From: Marisediminicola antarctica
Lineage (GTDB): Bacteria > Actinomycetota > Actinomycetes > Actinomycetales > Microbacteriaceae
DNA: 64,000 bases
Reading direction: 5' to 3'
Assembly: GCF_009930795.1 (NCBI RefSeq)
Contig: NZ_CP017146.1
Location: 2,542,001-2,606,000, forward strand
Positions 1 to 8,505 of this stretch are shown here, one piece after another. The translations under genes were made by a program, and so were the position numbers. How positions within the stretch are numbered: the first letter of the stretch is position 1; every line of letters begins with the position of its first letter. Below the pieces are notes generated by a model that was given only the letters and a program-made list of their open reading frames with translations, was not told where the DNA came from and did not search any database.

Positions 1-540
1 GAATTCCTGGATGTTGGCGCTGGTCCCCGCGACGGTGTCTGTCACGACGGTTTCGGTTGAGAAACCGACCGCCACATAGCTGTGGCCGGTGACGAACGCA
101 GTGGTTGCGACCAGGCGAGAGCTCTCGGAAAGCCGCGTGCGGCTCGGGATGCCCGGGAGCGGCCAGCTGCTCTCCTGAGTGCCATCGGCACCGTACACCG
201 TTGCCTCGAAGGTGGTAACGACGCCCCGCACCGTTCTCAGGCAGACCGTTCGCTCCGGCGTCGCGTCGACCCTGTCGCACTCGAGATCGGAAACGGCGCG
301 GGGCGCCCCAGGGTCATCCAGTGGAACAGCGGCCACACGGCCGTAGTCGTCCCCGACCGCCGTGTTTCGAAAAATCACGCGGGGGCCGCTGAGGGAGGGG
401 CCGGTCGCGACGTCGACGGAGCTCGGTGCCGCCTGGAGTGACTGGTACCGTCGCCACTCGCCCACCCCGTAGACCGTGGCGGCGGTCATGACCAGGGCTG
501 CGATGGCGGAGAGCAGCCACCACCGGGACCGGCCCGTCAC
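1..540 (-). CDS. Membrane-anchored extracytoplasmic protein, possibly TolB-like (partial)
   Basis: The reading frame begins at a GTG (540) and runs off the left edge, so about 180 N-terminal residues are present. A short basic start (VTGRSRWW) is followed by one hydrophobic segment (about residues 8-22) and then a polar beta-rich region, which fits a signal anchor with an extracytoplasmic domain. The GTG overlaps the TGA of the upstream MFS gene by 4 nt (GTGA), so the two are translationally coupled. Proteins next to such MFS exporters in this family of bacteria are often annotated TolB-like; that link comes from memory of gene order, not from a motif seen here. No catalytic motif was recognised, and the C-terminus is outside the window. 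Confidence 0.6.
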   Translation of the reverse strand, partial: MTGRSRWWLLSAIAALVMTAATVYGVGEWRRYQSLQAAPSSVDVATGPSLSGPRVIFRNTAVGDDYGRVAAVPLDDPGAPRAVSDLECDRVDATPERTVCLRTVRGVVTTFEATVYGADGTQESSWPLPGIPSRTRLSESSRLVATTAFVTGHSYVAVGFSTETVVTDTVAGTSANIQEF

Positions 541-1826
541 GCGTCGGCCCGCACTCGCGCTGGCCGGCGCAGCAGCAACGCCACGACGGGGATGACGATC
601 GCAAGGGCCACGGCCACCCCGATGACGGCGGCCTGGCTGCCGTACAGGAACCAGAGCAGCCCGAACGTGGTCGAGGCGACGAGACGCGAGAGGGCGACGA
701 CTGTCTGGGCTGCGGCGATGCCGGTTGCTCTCGCCTCCGGCGGCGTGAACTGGGAGGCGAGTGCGGCGAGGATGCCGTCGGTCGCGGCATAGAACATCCC
801 GAGCAGCAGCAGGCAGGCGATCGTGAGCAGAGCGCCGTTGACCGGCAGCGCCGCAACGACGTAGGCCGCGAGCAGAGCGAGGTGCCCGACAACGAAAATG
901 CGCGCGCGACCGACCCTGTCGGCGAGGCGTCCGAACGGGATCGCGAGGGCGAGGAACGTGAGATTCGTGCCCACGTAGAGCAGGGGGAAGTATTCCGCGG
1001 CGAAGGCTCCCCTGGTCTGGAGCAGGAGGTAGATGAAACCGTCGCCAATCGTGAGCAACCCGAGGAGCCCTGCCGCGACGAGGAGCCGCCTCAGCCGGGG
1101 ATCGGTGAGCTGGTTCCACCGGAACCGTGGCGCTGCGGGTTGCGTCGCGGCGGGCCTGTCGGAACGCCCCTCGGAAGGCCCCTCGGAAGGCCCCTCGGCG
1201 GGGCGAATGTTCGGCACGACGATTCCGAGCAGTGCCACACCGAGAAGGGCGAAGGCGAGCGAGACGACGAACACGGTGCTGTAGCCATCGGGGATGAGGA
1301 AGAGGATGACGAACGCGAGCAGCGGTCCCAGCGCAGCACCAACCGTGTCGAGCATGCGGTGGGTTCCGAAGGATCGGCCGAGGTTGTCTGGATCCGATGA
1401 CGCGCTGATGAGCGCATCGCGCGGGGCCGTCCGGATGCCCTTCCCGAGCCGGTCGACCGTGATGACGGCCGTGAGCGCGGCGAACCCGCTCGCGAAGAGC
1501 AGTCCGACCCGCGCGAGCGCCGACAGCCCGTACCCGAAGAATGCCACCCACTTCGGTTGCCCGCCCCGGTCCGATGCCCAGCCGGCAGCAATGCGCACGA
1601 AGGCGCTGATGCCCTGGTAGATGCCGTCGAGGAAGCCATAGGCGATGGTGGATAGCCCGATGACTCCCGTGATGTACAGCGGCAGGATTGCCGATACCGA
1701 CTCGGACGAGATGTCCGTGAGCATGCTCACGATGCCGAGGGTGATCACCACCGATGAGACCTTGGCACCCCTGCCGGCGCCCTGGGGGCGCATGTCGTCG
1801 GGTGCGCTCCTCAGCGAAATGTACAC
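537..1826 (-). CDS. MFS transporter
   Basis: A 429-residue major facilitator protein with about 12 hydrophobic segments in two halves. The conserved loop GWASDRGGQPKW lies in the first half and GRLADRVGRAR in the second; both match the MFS loop 2-3 signature. The opening TM region contains MLTDISSESVSAILPLYI, typical of the drug/H+ antiporter-like group. The GTG at 1826 was chosen because a strong GGGGAGG sits just upstream in the 13-nt gap after the preceding gene; an ATG at 1793 is possible. The central cytoplasmic loop holds a PSEG-rich tandem repeat (12-bp units). The substrate is unknown. The stop overlaps the next gene as GTGA. Confidence 0.85.
   Translation of the reverse strand: MYISLRSAPDDMRPQGAGRGAKVSSVVITLGIVSMLTDISSESVSAILPLYITGVIGLSTIAYGFLDGIYQGISAFVRIAAGWASDRGGQPKWVAFFGYGLSALARVGLLFASGFAALTAVITVDRLGKGIRTAPRDALISASSDPDNLGRSFGTHRMLDTVGAALGPLLAFVILFLIPDGYSTVFVVSLAFALLGVALLGIVVPNIRPAEGPSEGPSEGRSDRPAATQPAAPRFRWNQLTDPRLRRLLVAAGLLGLLTIGDGFIYLLLQTRGAFAAEYFPLLYVGTNLTFLALAIPFGRLADRVGRARIFVVGHLALLAAYVVAALPVNGALLTIACLLLLGMFYAATDGILAALASQFTPPEARATGIAAAQTVVALSRLVASTTFGLLWFLYGSQAAVIGVAVALAIVIPVVALLLRRPARVRADA
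1166..1201. repeat. 12-bp tandem repeat (3 units) in the MFS central loop
   Basis: Unit GCCCCTCGGAAG is repeated twice exactly, followed by a diverged third copy (GCCCCTCGGCGG) and preceded by a weaker one at 1154-1165. On the coding strand it gives a GPSE-type peptide repeat in the loop joining the two transporter halves. Confidence 0.85.
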
Positions 1827-1839
1827 GCGGCCTCCCCGG

Positions 1840-2397
1840 TCATTTCGCGGTGAACACGCCCACGACCGTGTACGCGGTGCCATCGGCACGTTCCGCAACG
1901 GTCAGGGTGATGTTGTCGGCCCCGCGGGTGAATACGAGCGCGGTCGAGCCGGCCACGGCATCCGTCTCGCGTTCGGTGAGGCCCAGCGAGGTGAATACGG
2001 CCCGGTAGTGATCGATAACGGCGTTGGCGGCATTCGTGGAACGTGCGGTGAGCCCGGCCTGCACCCGATCGCCCTCGACCGCGAGAGAGGTGCTGTCGAC
2101 CTCCGAGTCGGGGGCGACGGGGATAACATCGCGCGGGAATCCCTCGACAACGTCGCCCTCGGCCGATCCCGACTCCGGCAGCGGGGCCGCGACGAGCGAC
2201 CCTTCGTCGGCCGGCAGTGGAAGCGGCGGAGTGGATGCCTCACTGAATTCCGGAACCTCGGAGCTCCTCTCGACAGTGGAAGTCGACGCGTCCCGGTCGC
2301 CCGAACCGGCGGGACCGATGATCGCGATCACGATCACGGTGATCACAGCGGCGGCCGCGAGGACGATGATCGTGATGACCACCGGGCGGCGCCTCAT
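1840..2397 (-). CDS. Membrane-anchored hypothetical protein
   Basis: A 185-residue protein starting MRRRPVV, then one long hydrophobic helix (about residues 5-28), a Ser/Thr/Pro-rich stretch (about 35-70) and a C-terminal globular region of about 110 residues (from EGFPRDVIPVAP onwards). The architecture is an N-terminal anchor, a flexible linker and an extracytoplasmic domain. The ATG at 2397 was chosen because it overlaps the stop of a small upstream ORF as ATGA, and because codons upstream in this frame lose coding character. It lies 13 nt before the MFS gene, probably in one operon. The family was not recognised. Confidence 0.65.
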   Translation of the reverse strand: MRRRPVVITIIVLAAAAVITVIVIAIIGPAGSGDRDASTSTVERSSEVPEFSEASTPPLPLPADEGSLVAAPLPESGSAEGDVVEGFPRDVIPVAPDSEVDSTSLAVEGDRVQAGLTARSTNAANAVIDHYRAVFTSLGLTERETDAVAGSTALVFTRGADNITLTVAERADGTAYTVVGVFTAK

Positions 2398-2522
2398 GCG
2401 CGCCGCTCGCGGCGGTGAGAGCACACGCCGAACCCGGTCGCGGCGGCGCTGGCGACCGTCTGCGCAGTGAAAGGGTTCGGGTTCCCGGTCATAGTAGAAG
2501 TTGAGGCTATCAGTTGTCTCAT
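2394..2522 (-). CDS. Small ORF (42 codons) coupled to the membrane-anchored gene
   Basis: The ATG at 2522 follows AAGGGGGG at good spacing, and the ORF ends at a TGA overlapping the next ATG (ATGA). From the internal Met (MTGNPNPFTAQTVA) onwards almost every codon ends in G or C, like the real genes around it. The peptide contains one Cys and ends in a basic HRRERRA. It could be a genuine small protein, a leader controlling translation of the next gene, or the remnant of a longer protein. No family is recognised. Confidence 0.4.
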   Translation of the reverse strand: MRQLIASTSTMTGNPNPFTAQTVASAAATGFGVCSHRRERRA

Positions 2523-2669
2523 GACGAGTGCCCCCCTTGAATTGACTGGAAACCGGGCGGTGCAGCTTCACCAGCTCCGGACCCACGCACGACACGGAGC
2601 CGCCAAGGTGAGAGACAATTGGGTGACCGAGGCGGCATGACCTATGTGCCGGGATGAAGGGAGCCACAG

Positions 2670-4061
2670 GTGCAGCGACGCAGCTTCATCTTCGGCACGG
2701 CAACGGGCCTCACCCTCGTCGCGGTGAGTGCGTGCACCGGCCCAGAGCCGGAACCGCGACCAACGCCGACCGCGACCCCCGACGACATCCCGATTCCTGA
2801 GCCCGCCGGCATGGTCCGATCGTCGTGGTCGGCGGATCCCTTCGCCCTCGGCGCCTTCAGCTATCTCGGCGTCGGCTCGAATCCGGACCAGCGCGACGCT
2901 CTGGCCCGCTCGGTCGCCGACCGGGTGTTCTTCGCCGGCGAGGCGACCTCCACCACGCAGCCGGGAACGGTCGCCGGCGCGTGGGGGTCGGGACAGCGCG
3001 CGGCCGAAGAGATCATCGCCGTGGCGGAGCCGACCGAGCGGATCGCCGTGATCGGTGCCGGTGCCGCAGGTGCCGCCGCTGCCAGGTCGCTCGTCGACGC
3101 CGGGTTTGAGGTGACCGTGCTCGAGGCGAGCGAGCGCGTCGGCGGGCGCATCAAGACCGTTGCGTCGGATGACTGGGTGGTGCCGGTCGAGCTCGGCGCC
3201 GGCCGGTTCGACTCCGCGACCTCGCCCGAGATCGTCGCCGAACTGTCGCGACTGGACATCGAAACGCAGGAGCTCGACCCCACCAGGGCCATCCGCACCC
3301 CCGAGGGAGTCGAACTCGACGAGTCGACCGTCGGCGCCGACATCGTCGCCGGCGCGATTGCCGCCGCTACCGCGCTCCCCGGCGACGTCACGCTGGCGAA
3401 CGCGCTCGATCTGGTGCCGCCGGTGGCGCGGCCGGAGGACGCGCTGGTCGGTGACGCCGACTGGCTGCAGAGCTACCTTCGCAACGATGTCGCGATCCGC
3501 TTCGGCGCGGACCCGGATGAGCTGTCGGTGCGCTTCGGGCTCGCCGATGGGGCCAGGACGACCGACACGATCGTGCTCGGCGGCTTCCAGGAGCTCGTGA
3601 CCGATGCCCTCGACTCCGTCGCGGTCTGGACGAGCAATGTCGTCTCCGAGGTTGCCTACGGCGACGAGGGCGTGAGCATCCGGTTCGCGACGGGAGAGTC
3701 GCTGCAAGCCGACCGCGTGGTCGTCGCCGTTCCTCTCGGCGTGCTCAAGAGCCGGAACATCAAGTTCGAACCGCAGCTGCCGCTCAGCCACACGCTCGCA
3801 ATGATCGGAGTCGAGGTCGGCACAGTCGACAAGATCTGGCTGCGATTCGGTGAGGCGTTCTGGAATACCGATGCCGTGCACTGGACCGTGGTCGGCGGCG
3901 ACCTCGACATCACCTCGTGGATCAACCTGGAACCGGCGACCGGGTCACCTATCCTGATCGGGCTCGTCGGAGGTGAGAGGGCTGCCGCCCTTGCCGAGCT
4001 GGACGACGAGGAGGTCATCCTCCGGGCCAGGGCGAGCCTCGAACCGTTCTCCCCGGCCTGA
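2670..4061 (+). CDS. Circularly permuted flavin amine oxidase, lipoprotein-like export signal
   Basis: A 463-residue FAD enzyme of the amine oxidase family with reordered parts. Residues 1-22 look like a lipoprotein signal (MQRRSFIFG... ending VSAC), then a Pro-rich linker. Residues about 50-115 carry what is normally the C-terminal flavin-binding end of this family (SADPFALGAFSY, RVFFAGEATS, PGTVAGAWGSGQRAA). Only then comes the usual N-terminal Rossmann motif IAVIGAGAAGAAAARSL with ASERVGGRIK. The protein stops at LDDEEVILRARASLEPFSPA, exactly where the missing C-terminal block would normally begin. The start is GTG with GAAGGGAG upstream. The substrate (amine or other) is unknown. It is divergent from the gene set to its left, and its last 117 bp overlap the convergent Pr6Pr gene. 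Confidence 0.85.
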   Translation: MQRRSFIFGTATGLTLVAVSACTGPEPEPRPTPTATPDDIPIPEPAGMVRSSWSADPFALGAFSYLGVGSNPDQRDALARSVADRVFFAGEATSTTQPGTVAGAWGSGQRAAEEIIAVAEPTERIAVIGAGAAGAAAARSLVDAGFEVTVLEASERVGGRIKTVASDDWVVPVELGAGRFDSATSPEIVAELSRLDIETQELDPTRAIRTPEGVELDESTVGADIVAGAIAAATALPGDVTLANALDLVPPVARPEDALVGDADWLQSYLRNDVAIRFGADPDELSVRFGLADGARTTDTIVLGGFQELVTDALDSVAVWTSNVVSEVAYGDEGVSIRFATGESLQADRVVVAVPLGVLKSRNIKFEPQLPLSHTLAMIGVEVGTVDKIWLRFGEAFWNTDAVHWTVVGGDLDITSWINLEPATGSPILIGLVGGERAAALAELDDEEVILRARASLEPFSPA

Positions 4062-4724
4062 TGCGCCCCGCCGCGGCCTGTCGAGGTTGAACCCGGGCGG
4101 GCGGCCGGGCCTGGGCAGGTACCGGCTGGCGAGAATCAGAATCGCCGCGATCAGCATGATGAACGACAGCACGATCGCGCCGTTAGCGGCGAATTCCACC
4201 GGCCCGCTCATCTGGTGCGGGTCGAGGAAGAAGTACGGGTACCAGCCGACCATTGCCCCGCGCGCCATCGTGAACGCCCCCCAGGCGATCGGAAACGCGA
4301 GGACGCCCCGCAGCGAGATCCAGCCGATGCTCGCCCGCCTGGGCGCGAGCAGCCAGTCGACGAGGGCGTAGGCGGGCATCCAGTAGTGCAGCACCTGGCT
4401 CGTCCACGGAACCTGGATCGACACTCCCCTGGCGACGGCCTGCGCCACGATGATCGTGTAGACAATGCCGGAGACGACCTGATAGGTCGTCATCAGCATC
4501 CTCGCGGTGAGGACCCAGCGCGGATCCGCCGGCCTCCGCAGGGCGATCACGCCGCCGATTATCCAGAGGATGACCGCGCCGATCGCGCTCTGCATGGTGA
4601 AGTAGCTGAAGAAATTGGGCAGAGCCCAGGCTCCGGATCCGAGGCTGTAGTCGAGGTGCAGCGCGAGCACCAGAATGCCGAGCGCGCCAGCGACGAGTCT
4701 GGCGACTCCAAAGGCTTTGCGCAT
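3945..4724 (-). CDS. Pr6Pr family integral membrane protein
   Basis: A 259-residue protein with about six hydrophobic helices. Features such as NFFSYFTMQS near residue 40 and HYWMPAYALVDWLLAP near residue 115 are characteristic of the Pr6Pr membrane family, whose function is not established. Helices end near residue 205 (ILASRYLPRPGRP). The remaining roughly 45 residues are charged, low in complexity, and antisense to the conserved end of the amine oxidase gene. The C-terminal tail may therefore be read-through after loss of an original stop. Confidence 0.8.
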   Translation of the reverse strand: MRKAFGVARLVAGALGILVLALHLDYSLGSGAWALPNFFSYFTMQSAIGAVILWIIGGVIALRRPADPRWVLTARMLMTTYQVVSGIVYTIIVAQAVARGVSIQVPWTSQVLHYWMPAYALVDWLLAPRRASIGWISLRGVLAFPIAWGAFTMARGAMVGWYPYFFLDPHQMSGPVEFAANGAIVLSFIMLIAAILILASRYLPRPGRPPGFNLDRPRRGASGRGERFEARPGPEDDLLVVQLGKGGSPLTSDEPDQDR

Positions 4725-4829
4725 GCGCCCCTCCTCCGCCGCGGCCCACGCGGCCGAGTGATGGCGATCCGGCCACTAGCGCGCGAGGCTCCCGGGGCAA
4801 GGCTCGATTCTATCCCACAAGAATCGCGC

Positions 4830-6143
4830 TCACCCGATCGAGATGGCTTCGAGCATCGCCTCGCGGGCACGCCGCGGTCCGGTGCCGCCCGCGAGCGACT
4901 CCCCGAGTCTCACGAGAGCGTGGCGGTTCGCGCCGGATGCGGAGAGAATCCGCTCGACGGCGGCGCGCAGCTCCGAGGCCGAGGCGCCGTTCGGATCGAG
5001 TGCTTCGCCGAATCCGGCCGCCGCGATCGCGGCCGCGCCCGCGAACTGGTCAGTCGAGAACGGCAGCAACAGCATCGGGACCCCCGCCGTCATCGATTCG
5101 GTCACCGAGTTGTTTCCCCCGTGCGAGACGGCGATGGCTGAATGTTCGAGTAGTCGCACCTGGGGCAGGAAGCCCCGCACGAGCCAGCTGTCCGGGATAG
5201 CGCCGAGCTCGTCGGCGTCTGTCGATCCGGTCGCGAGCGCGACCCGCACGTCGAGCCCGCGGAGGGCGTCGGCTACGCGTGCGAGCACGTCGCCCCGCAC
5301 CGAGAGGAAGCTGCCGAAGCTGACGTAGACGATGGGGATGTCGTTCTCGGCGAGCCACCGTTCCACCTCCGCGTCGGGCGCCTCGGTGCGCACGGCGGAT
5401 CCGAGGAAGGCGTGCGGCGGCAGGAGCTCACCGCGGACGGAATCGTGCAGTTCCTGCGGGTAGTTGAGCAGGAGCAGGTCGCCGCTCTCGGCGAAGGCAT
5501 CACGGCTCGGGACGGCGCCGGGGTCGAGTTGGCGGAGCGCCTCATTCCATTGCGCGGTGAAGTCGTCGCGCACGCGCTCGCAGAGGCGCAGCAGGGACTC
5601 GAGGGCATCCGGGGACGGATCGAAGGCGTGGGGCCAGTCCGGCGGATAGCCGTAGACCTCGTCGCCGACCGGCAGTGCGGAGGGATGGCCGAGGACGACA
5701 TCGGCGTGGGCGATTCCCGCACTCGTGAGCGCGAGCCTGGCGCTGAACGCGAGGTGGTCGACGATTACCTGGTCGGGGCGAACCTCGGCCACGATCCGCT
5801 GCACGTCACGAGCGACGGCGACAGGATTCCACAGCAGGTCGTCGCTGCGGGCCGCGGCCTGAAAGGCGAGCGTCTCGACCATCCCGACGCGGGTGGCGTC
5901 GAAGAAGCCGCGCAGGGCATCGTCCTCGCCTGTGGGTTGGTCCTCGGCGCGGATGACTCCGGGGTTGGAGCCGCGGCCGAGTTGGAGGTGCACCCGCTCG
6001 AATCCGAACGATTCCACGATCGCGTCTGTCGCCGGTCCGGTCGCGACGACGACGCGCTCCCCCGCGGCCTGCCACGCCGTTCCGAGGGTGGCGAGCGGGT
6101 AGAGGTGGGAAGCGTAGTCGGGGCTGATGATGAGCAGGGTCAC
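4830..6143 (-). CDS. GT1-family glycosyltransferase (UDP-glucuronosyl/MGT type)
   Basis: A 437-residue GT-B fold enzyme. The N-terminus MTLLIISPDYASHLYPL is the acceptor-domain start typical of GT1 enzymes that work on small molecules or lipids. The C-terminal nucleotide-sugar site contains VYVSFGSFLS (about residue 275), WLVRGFLPQVRLLEH and SHGGNNSVTESMTAGVPM followed by LPFSTDQ, matching the GT1 signature HGG-(N)9-P-x4-DQ. The ATG overlaps the TGA of the HEAT-GT4 gene (ATGA), so both transferases are probably made together and may act in sequence. Donor and acceptor are not determined. Confidence 0.88.
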   Translation of the reverse strand: MTLLIISPDYASHLYPLATLGTAWQAAGERVVVATGPATDAIVESFGFERVHLQLGRGSNPGVIRAEDQPTGEDDALRGFFDATRVGMVETLAFQAAARSDDLLWNPVAVARDVQRIVAEVRPDQVIVDHLAFSARLALTSAGIAHADVVLGHPSALPVGDEVYGYPPDWPHAFDPSPDALESLLRLCERVRDDFTAQWNEALRQLDPGAVPSRDAFAESGDLLLLNYPQELHDSVRGELLPPHAFLGSAVRTEAPDAEVERWLAENDIPIVYVSFGSFLSVRGDVLARVADALRGLDVRVALATGSTDADELGAIPDSWLVRGFLPQVRLLEHSAIAVSHGGNNSVTESMTAGVPMLLLPFSTDQFAGAAAIAAAGFGEALDPNGASASELRAAVERILSASGANRHALVRLGESLAGGTGPRRAREAMLEAISIG

Positions 6144-8344
6144 GAGGTGCTGAACGCCCAGTCGATGACCTCGTTGGCACCCGCGACGTCCCGATAGACG
6201 GTCGCGAGCGTCGTGGCCATGCCCTGGATGGTGAAGGTGCCGGCAACCATGTCGCTTGCGCGCTGGGCATTCTCCGGACCGAACGGTCCGACGGCGGCGT
6301 CGAGCGCGTCGGAGATCCCGGTGGCAAGAGCTGTGCGGTCGCTCGTGTCGACGAGGAATCCGGTGACTCCCTGCTCGACGTAGGTAGCGGGCCCGCCCGC
6401 GGCCGGCGCCACGACGGGCAGTCCCGTCGCCATGGCCTCGAGCAGGGCGATCCCGAACTCTTCCTTCATGCTCGCGCAGACGTAGACGCCGTGCGGTGCG
6501 GCGAGACCGGGCCGGCCGAACCTGGCAGCGGCGAGCCAGCGGGCTGCGGTGTCATTGGCACGGTGCCCCGCGAGGATCAGCCCGCTCGAGCCGACATCGC
6601 CGGGGAGGGCTGCGGTGATTCGGTCGAGCTGCTCGCGTTCGTCGGTGGAGGGATTCTCGAGATCGCCGCCGATGATCAGGAGGTTGCAGCGTGTGCGCAA
6701 CTCCTCGTCCGCGGCCCAGGTCTCGACGAGGGTCGCCATGCCCTTCACCCGGTGGAGACGGCCGACCGTGATGGCGAGCGGGAGCATCCGGCGAGATTCG
6801 GGAAGGGCAGACAGCAGAGCGTCGAGCGTCTCGAAGGCGGTCCCGGTGGCGGGCACCTCGGAGCCACCCTGCCCTGCCGCCGCGCGCGCGTCGGCGCAGG
6901 CGGACTCGATCACACCGATATCGATGCCCTCGGCGACCACGGAGTGCCGCTCGGGGTGGGCTGCGATGTCGATGCCGACGAGGTCGCGCATCGTGCGCCC
7001 GAGGTCGGCCCGCGGAAACAACACCGTGTGGGCGGCGTCGGCGGCGAGACGCTGCACGAGTCGGGCGCGGAACCAGAAGTGCTCACGTTCGTCGATGCTG
7101 CCGAAGTTCGCCCGGGTGAGGGTTCCGCTCGCGTCGAGCGAGTGGATGACGCCGTGCGGGTCGGGAGCGACGGTGAAGACAACCGGGATCTCGAGTTCCC
7201 TCGCAACGGTCGTCGCCGCGAGGGTGCCGATGTCGGCCATCCGGAGGTGAATGGCGTCGACGCTGCCCGCTGCGCGCAACACGCGCCGGATGCCCCGCTG
7301 TGCGGAGACCCGACGTGGCCACGCCTCGGCGAGCGGCACCGGCTCGCCTGGGAACGGCACCGACGCGAAGGCGTGCCCCGACAGGGTCGATCCGACCTCG
7401 GAGAGGCAGGCGAGCGCATCGGCGGAGCTGCCGCGCGACAGGGTCAGCACGCGGCTCACCTGCTGGTCACGGTCAACTGCGGCCCGCACGTCGGACGCGG
7501 GGTCGCCGGCCACGAGGGCGTCGCCGAGCCGCACGAGGAGCGTCGCGATCCCCCCGTTGTCGCCCGCCCCGACCTGGGACAGGGCACGGTCGATGTCGGC
7601 GTGCAGGAACAGCTGGGCGATGGTGAGCCCCTGGCTCCACGGAGCGCGGGGGTTCACGCCCGCCGTGAGGTCGAGCAGAGCGAGCCTGGCCACGTCGGCG
7701 AGCTCACCGGTGCCGTTGGCAAGGCCCGTGACTATACGAGTGACCGCGTCAGTGGGGTCGCGGTCGCCGAGGCCGGCGATCGCGGCGGAGCGCACCTCGG
7801 TGGCCTCGTCGGTGTCGGCGGCGATGCGCCGGAGGAGCCGCTCGGGAATGCGGCCGGGAATGAGCCCGATCGTCTCGACGAGGCGGGCTCTGGCGCTGGC
7901 GTCATCGACGCCCAGGACCGCGCCCTCGAGGGACAGCCCGACATGGTCTGGAGCGGAACTCCCCCACTGTTCGAGGGTGCGCTGGGCGAGCATGCCCGAG
8001 AACCCGCCCGCGATAACCATTGCGGCAAGGCCGGCGATCGCGTCGAAGCGCGGCAGGCGCGCCCCGAACGCCCATGCCGCGTGCTCCCGTAGGTACAGCT
8101 GTTCGTGAGAGAGCAGGCCGATCAGCACCTCGTCGGCCGACTCATCGAAGACCTGGGCGAGGGAGTGCACCGCGGCGATGGCGGTGAGCTGGTCGCTCGT
8201 GTCGTTGGCGGCCTGTGCGAGCAGCCGGACCGCCCTCGTGCCACCATCGCGACTGGCCGCGACGGTCAGGTCATCCGCGCTGCGGATTCCTTCCAGGATG
8301 GATCCGGCGTCACGCATCGCGTCGAGGGCTGTATGAGTTGCCAC
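6140..8344 (-). CDS. HEAT-repeat/GT4 glycosyltransferase fusion
   Basis: A 734-residue protein with two parts. Residues about 1-260 are helical repeats of HEAT type (for example HEQLYLREHAAWAFGARLP, TEVRSAAIAGLGDRDPTDAV). Residues about 300-734 form a GT-B glycosyltransferase of family GT4: AITVGRLHRVKGMATLVE, then GVYVCASMKEEFGIALLEAM, the E-x7-E signature, and GLPVVAPAAGGPATYVEQG. HEAT repeats usually bind partner proteins, so the front half may scaffold the enzyme or recognise a protein acceptor; that is inference. It is the first gene of a pair with the GT1 gene, and its upstream 160 bp are non-coding. The fusion is unusual for a GT4. Confidence 0.85.
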   Translation of the reverse strand: MATHTALDAMRDAGSILEGIRSADDLTVAASRDGGTRAVRLLAQAANDTSDQLTAIAAVHSLAQVFDESADEVLIGLLSHEQLYLREHAAWAFGARLPRFDAIAGLAAMVIAGGFSGMLAQRTLEQWGSSAPDHVGLSLEGAVLGVDDASARARLVETIGLIPGRIPERLLRRIAADTDEATEVRSAAIAGLGDRDPTDAVTRIVTGLANGTGELADVARLALLDLTAGVNPRAPWSQGLTIAQLFLHADIDRALSQVGAGDNGGIATLLVRLGDALVAGDPASDVRAAVDRDQQVSRVLTLSRGSSADALACLSEVGSTLSGHAFASVPFPGEPVPLAEAWPRRVSAQRGIRRVLRAAGSVDAIHLRMADIGTLAATTVARELEIPVVFTVAPDPHGVIHSLDASGTLTRANFGSIDEREHFWFRARLVQRLAADAAHTVLFPRADLGRTMRDLVGIDIAAHPERHSVVAEGIDIGVIESACADARAAAGQGGSEVPATGTAFETLDALLSALPESRRMLPLAITVGRLHRVKGMATLVETWAADEELRTRCNLLIIGGDLENPSTDEREQLDRITAALPGDVGSSGLILAGHRANDTAARWLAAARFGRPGLAAPHGVYVCASMKEEFGIALLEAMATGLPVVAPAAGGPATYVEQGVTGFLVDTSDRTALATGISDALDAAVGPFGPENAQRASDMVAGTFTIQGMATTLATVYRDVAGANEVIDWAFSTS

Positions 8345-8505
8345 GTTCTGGTACCTCTCTGCGGCTGGGACGAGCCCGTATCGTCGGATCGCGGCCGCGA
8401 TCCGATTGCACCACCGCGCGCACGCGTCAGATCTTCTTACTAAACACTCTCAACCGGAGCGTTGCCTGACGGTCCACTGGGAGCTGGAGCACCCGGTCCG
8501 GAAAA

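Noticed and set aside
2568-3881. 437-codon open frame antisense to the amine oxidase gene
   Set aside because: It has no family features and Arg/Gly/His-heavy composition typical of the opposite strand of GC-rich genes; the sense gene has clear motifs.
6491-8092. 533-codon open frame antisense to the HEAT-GT4 gene
   Set aside because: Composition is that of a complementary-strand shadow and it lies wholly within a gene with recognised domains.
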